Assembly (NCBI GenBank): GCA_029168955.1
Contig: JAPDOI010001563.1
Location: 100,601-164,600, forward strand
Length of the DNA stretch: 64,000 bases
Direction of reading: 5' to 3'
DNA from: Aplectana chamaeleonis
Taxonomy: Eukaryota; Nematoda; Chromadorea; Rhabditida; Cosmocercidae
A program made the position numbers and the translations under genes. Every line of letters starts with the position of its first letter. Positions within the stretch are counted from its first letter, which is position 1. Below are positions 24,501-30,500 of the stretch, in pieces. The notes beneath the pieces were generated by a model, which worked only from the letters and a program-made list of their open reading frames with translations, made no database searches and was not told where the DNA came from.

Positions 24501-27500
24501 GAGTTGGTACGTTCAAACATGATCGAACTCGTTAAACACCTTCATTGGCAAAACAGTGTGATGGAACACGTATGGATTAACAATCACTGCTGGCTGTTTA
24601 TGTTTTTTCGTTATGCACTGACGAAATTCCGCCAGAAGTGGGATTCGATTCTGCATTAAACGGAAAATGCAGGCGGTCGCAAAAACAACGTTTTTTCGTT
24701 TGAGTTTGTTCTGTTGAGTCACAAGATTGGTGCTTGGCCAATTCAAAGTGCATGCGAGGTACACACATGTTGCGATTTTTAATATTCCGTATTCTCACCG
24801 TAAACGCGTCCCGCGCGGATCGCTCTTGCCCAACTACTAAAACTCCAACTGCAGAGCCATGTGGAAGAAGTGTGGCATTGGTCCTCAGCTACTCAGACAT
24901 TCTGGCGTTTCTAATGCGCACTGAACCGTCCCATTTCGACCTGTGCGGGGCAAACGGCAGAGTTCCCGCATGGCCATTCCGGTCTGCGTTCAGCGCCTGC
25001 CAAACCTCGGATTCTGCCGTTTGGCTGGCGATGACGTCACTGCTGCAGAGAGGCTCGGTGTCGCGTTCGTTAACGATTTGACAGGGCATGAACTCGTTTG
25101 ATCTGCCAAATCACGTTCTCGATGACTCCATCATTGACCAGGCCCATATCAGCAGCAGAGCACGTATGTATATAAGGGGCCTCATCCCAGAGAGAGCGCA
25201 GTCGGCCTTTCGGGGCCGCTCCTGGAAAGTGGCTACAAGTCACTCTCTGGACGATTTTTGACCGCTGAGGGGTCTCCCCAACGGTCCTCAGCGAGGGAAG
25301 CTCTCTCGCGGTCGACCGTGGCTCTTATGGAGGATCGCCTACTCGTTGGCAAGAGCGTACGCGGAAGAAGAAGTCGTCTACAACTGCCGTCATCCTTCCG
25401 AAGTCAAAGGTCCTCAATTATACCTCCCAGAATTCACTTTTCACGAGTCCTGGAGCCAATTTTTTCGGTTACGGGTCAGCATAAACCGGCGCTGCTGATC
25501 CGTTTTCTACTCATCCGTGCCGGAATCGAAGCGAACCCTGGACCCCCTCGTCGGATTCGATGGCCCTGCACCCAGTGTGGTACCTCAGCCGCTGCAGGGA
25601 GCGTCCAATGTATCAAGTGCAGGAAATGGACTCATGTGAGGAAATGTTCCGGTCTCAAGTTCTTCAAGGATGCGGACAGCTCATACGTGTGCCCGAACTG
25701 CGTAGCCGTGCCGGCATCTCAACCTCAACGTTCAAGTCCCAATTCTCTGAAGATAATCCAATGGAATATCAATGGTTTCCGCAACAAATCAGCGGAACTA
25801 GAAGCTCTCACATACCGTATAGGAGCTGAAATTGTGGGACTTTAAGAGACTAAACTGGACCCAAATCACGGATCACCGGTTGTTCGAGGCTACACATGCC
25901 TGAGAAACGACAGAACGAGCTCTGGAGGAGGTGTGGCTTTTCTGGTTAGAAACGACTTACAGTGCAGTGTGATCACTCCAACAACTAGCGATGGTACCAC
26001 GGAATGCATCTCCATAGCTGTGGAAACGAAGGCTGGATCTGTTCACATTCACAACCTCTACTCTCCGCCAAGATCCTCATGCCCACCCTCATACGAGCTG
26101 TCATGGGAGATGTCAACGCACACAGTCCTCTATGGTCAGAGGGTGAAGAGGACCAATGTGAACAGGACCTCGAAGAGGAGATAGCGCAGTCTAATTTCGT
26201 GATTCTCAATGAAGCCCCTCACTTTACTAGGAAGCCGACATATGGAAGACCGTCTTCACCTGACCTCTCGCTGTGCTCACAGGACTTGGCATCGTCAGCA
26301 GTTTGGGACACCGCGAACACAGGGGCGAGTGACCACCTCCCGATCCTGATGGAGTTCAAAAGCGAGTCCCTCATATCTTCCTCACCGAGAACCACGTTCG
26401 TTAACTTCAAAAAGGCGAACTGGTTCAAGTTTTCGTCTGTTCTGGAACAGCAATCTGCTGGTTCTGACTTCCGAGCAAACCCTTTTGGAGATGGATCGAT
26501 TCCTGACATCAGCCGTAAGGGCAGCAACGTCATAATCTATCCCTAAGGGTAGGCGTAAGGCTTTTATGCCGGGATTGTCGGATAACGCTAAGGACCTAAT
26601 AAGGGAAAGAGACTCGATTCGAAAAACGGACCCCACCAACACCAGGATTCCTGAGCTGAACAGAGAAATCGCAGATGAAGTGAGGATGGACCGACAACAG
26701 ACTTGGAGAGCGTTCGTGGAAGGCATAGATCATCGTACAAACTCCTCCAAGCTTTGGAATTCGAAGAAAGCCTATGACACTGTCGTTATCTCCATGCTCT
26801 GCCAAAAGCTTGCGGAGTCGTCCCTGCCGAGAGGTTCGGCCCGCTGGATCTCTAGCTACTTGAAGGGCAGAACAATACGGACAGAATTTAGAGGCCAGAT
26901 GTCCAACCTAAGATTGGTGCGCTCCGGGGTACCGCAAGGTGCGGTCCTCTCTCCGCTCCTGTTTTCTTTCTACATCGCAGAACTCCCGGCACCACCACCA
27001 GAAACACGCCTAGTCGGATATGCGGATGACCTAACTTTGGTTGCATCACATCCAGATGTGGAAACCTGCGAAAAACGCCTGAACGACTATCTTCCGATGC
27101 TAACAAAGGCCCTGGAAGATCTACATCTTCAACTGTCGCTCCAGAAGACCACTGTCTCTCTTCTTACAACACATCCTGCTCAAGCGAGATACGTGCCGAA
27201 AGTGTTCATAAATGGGACGCAAATCACGCACGAAAGAAATCCGACGATTCTCGGCTATCATTTCGATACTATGATGACGGGACGACTACATGCGGAAGCT
27301 GTTCGTAAGAAGACGGCTAAAAGAGCGAACCTCCTGAAAGCGTTGGCAGGAAGGAACTGGGGACAAAGCAAAGAGCTGCTCACATTGACCTACCGTGCCA
27401 TCGGACAATCCGTGATGTCATACGCTGCTCCAGCCTGGAGCCCGCTCATTGCATCGTCACACTGGGACGGGTTACAAGCGTGTCAAAATGCAGCCTTCAG

Positions 27501-30500
27501 GACCGCGACGGGAAGCCTGGCTATGGCGAGCACCATCCACCTGAGTAATGAGACGGGAATCATGCCAGTCCAAGCTCTCAATGAGATGCTGACTCTTCAA
27601 TATCGTAAGGTTACGACAATCGACCCAGAACACCCATCGCACGACATGATGAAGCCGGAACCGCCTAGACAGATAAGGAAGCATGTCAGATCTGTTAAGC
27701 CAATGTCGGTAAGACCTGGAACTGCAGAGAGCATTCGGAAAGAAGTTCACAAGGAGTTTGTAAAAGAGTTCTTGGGTACTATGAACTCTCCCCTGCTAAG
27801 TGGACCGCCGCCGAAGATTGCGAAGGAGGAGGAGACTTTGCCAAGATCAAGTCGGGCAGCGCTATCCCAGCTCCGGAGTGGTTTCTACTCGAAGTCGCAA
27901 TGGTATCCGCATAAGATAGGAGCAGCCGATAATTTACTTTGCCCTGATTGCGGGCTCGAGGAACACACAGTACCTCACATGTTCTCATGCTCTGGAAAGC
28001 CATCGCACCTTACAATCGAAGATCTCTGGCTCAAACCAGTGGAAGTCGTCAATTTTCTGTCACTTTGATAATTCATTGACTGTCACTTTCATCATATAAG
28101 CATGAAAAAAAATTTAAAAATTAAAGAAAATAATAAAAATAAAAAAAAGACAAAAAGAAAAAAAAGAGGGTTGAATAACGCCCCATCCCGGGATCCTCCA
28201 AAGAAGAGGATCCCAATCTGCTTCGATTATGTCGTCTACGTGCCGGAAGTTGGATCCAGGATCAATGTATATGGTGGAAGATGAGCAACAACAACAACCG
28301 TGGCGTGGATGATGTCCCTATCGCGGACCGCGGTGGGGGTGACTCCCTCACGCGGGCCGCGACATGGATCGTGTCCTTGTTGGGGGAGACCCGCTCCTAT
28401 TGAAATGATGGGACGCCGCCCCTACCGCCACGTGCTTCTACAATAGGACGACGACCCCCTTTGCCGTTGTAAATCTAATCTAGCATGGTCGAAACCTGCA
28501 AACGGCAGTGAATCGCCGGATATCGCGGGCGGAACCGAACATGATCGAAACATGCCAACGGCAGTGAATCGCCGGATATCGCGGGGCAAACGGCGGATAT
28601 GGGGCACCCGCTTTGCCCATTTTTTCGTTTCTAACGGCAGCGGTTCAGATTATGACCCGCGTTTGCTGCGCGTTACAAACCCCACAGTGTCTGAGTATGC
28701 CGTACGTTTATACGTATACAATTTATAAACAGTATACAAACTTCTTCTCGCGCTGTATCAAATGGTAGAGAAATGAACTATGGTAAAGCAGAATGAAGTC
28801 GATAAGCCAACAGTAATGCAAATAGTAATAGAGATTAGGGCGGCACCATCATGGCGACGCTGGATGAGCAACAGGCGTGTGCTGCCAACGTGGTAAAAAA
28901 AATCTCGGCCCACCTCTGGCCTAGCGCTGCACTTGCTGTGAGGACTATGAAACACGCCTCACCGCATCTGCTTGGTTTTGGAGTTGACGGTTTTTGCGCG
29001 CTTTAAAATCCTCCAATGTGTCCTCTAATGTGTGTTTGAATTGGATTGAAAGCAGTTCATAAGTAGTTTGAGGCAGAAGGGGTCTTTGAAGGGGTTTCTT
29101 CGGAAACATGGTAGTCAAATATCTTGGCACCAGGAACACATTGACGAGTTCTACTGCAATCCGCGATTTTCGCACGCAAAGCCGCTGCGTTCACATCGCC
29201 GCGTTAACCATTGTTCATTTTAGAGACTGCGGTTAACGCGCCCTACCTTCGACGTGAACGCAACGGCTTTCAGCCGTGCTCGTCAACTATATGAGCTGTA
29301 CTCGTACGAGGCTTCTTGCTTTGTACGCATTCGATCGACAAACCTTCACTGCGTGAAAGCGGTGCGTCACCTGACCCGCCCACAACGAGGCGCAGAATAG
29401 ATTCGGGCTCTTGGGGAGCCCGCTAATTTGAAACAGTACCGCAACTACGTCCCCAAGACGTGGTCTTCGACTCACACGTTGTGGGGTTTGTAACGCGCAG
29501 CTAACGCGGGTCATAATCTGAACCGCTGCCGTTAGAAACGAAAAAATGGGCAAAGCGGGTGCCCCATATCCGCCGTTTGCCCCGCGATATCCGGCGATTC
29601 ACTGCCGTTTGCAGGTTTCGACCGTCCTCGGTTAGATTTTTAACGGCAAGGGAGGTCGTCATCCTATTCCATTGGTTCCACCACTTCGATAGAAGCGGGT
29701 CTCCCTCAACAGGGACACGGTCCATGTCACGGCCCGCGGGAAGGGGTCACCCCCACTGCGGTCCGCGACAGGGACATCATCCTCGCCACGGTCGACAGCG
29801 GGGGAGCTTCCCTCGCTGAGGACCGTGGGGGAGACCCCCTTAGCGGGTAAAAATCGTCCAGAGAGTGACTCGTAGCCATTTTCCAGGAGCGGCCCCGAAA
29901 GGCCGACTGCGCTTTCCCTAGGATGAGGCTCGTTATATACGTGCTGTGCTGCTGATATGCACCTGTTCAATTGTGGAGTGATCGATAACTTGATTTGGCA
30001 AATCACACATGTTCATGCCCTATTAAACCGTGTACAAACGCAACACCAATCCTCCCTGCAGCAGTGACGTCATGGCCAGCCAAACGGCGGAATCTGCGGT
30101 TTGGCAGGCGTTGAACGCAGACCGGAATAGCCGTGCGGGATCTCTGCCGTTTACCCCACACAGATCGAAATGGGACGGTTCAGGTCGCGTTAGAAACGCC
30201 AGAATGTCTGAGGAAGTATGCAGGAAAAGTAGTTCAATATCGAGATTTAACTGTTAATGGCTCGTCGTAATATGCACTACTTCCATTAACAAATATAGCT
30301 ATAAAAAGAATGCCCGCATTAGCACATGCTGGCCACCTAGTTTCTTTTCTTTAGGTCGTGATCAGCTACATCAAAAGACAGGTGTTCCGGGGTCTCGTTA
30401 TTGTGTTATCAGGAGTGGTTCCACTTGGTATGAAGACAGAGCATTCAGAGGCCTATCGGCTCTGCGTTCAATTCGGGGCAACAGTGAGTTCTAGAATATT

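Larger units (their letters stand above)
24892..28695 (+). mobile_element. DNA transposon T, copy 1 (contains LINE alpha)
   Basis: Ends CTCAGACATTCTGGCGTTTC and, on the opposite strand, CTCAGACACTGTGGGGTTTG form an imperfect terminal inverted repeat of about 30 bp, flanked by TA at 24890-24891 and 28696-28697. Without the LINE it is about 820 bp and carries a TATATAAGG box near 25170. A duplicated block of about 80 bp at 28470-28590 explains its extra length over copy 2. No transposase is encoded. Confidence 0.78.
24390..30354 (+). other. fcp-1 intron 9 (6 kb), content map
   Basis: Holds two copies of transposon T in opposite orientation (24892-28695 and 29471-30212), the first interrupted by LINE alpha. 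The 775 bp between them contain a foldback of about 105 bp (about 29165-29275, arms around AAAGCCGCTGCGTTCAC and GTGAACGCAACGGCTTT). I see nothing in 24400-24880. Confidence 0.8.
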
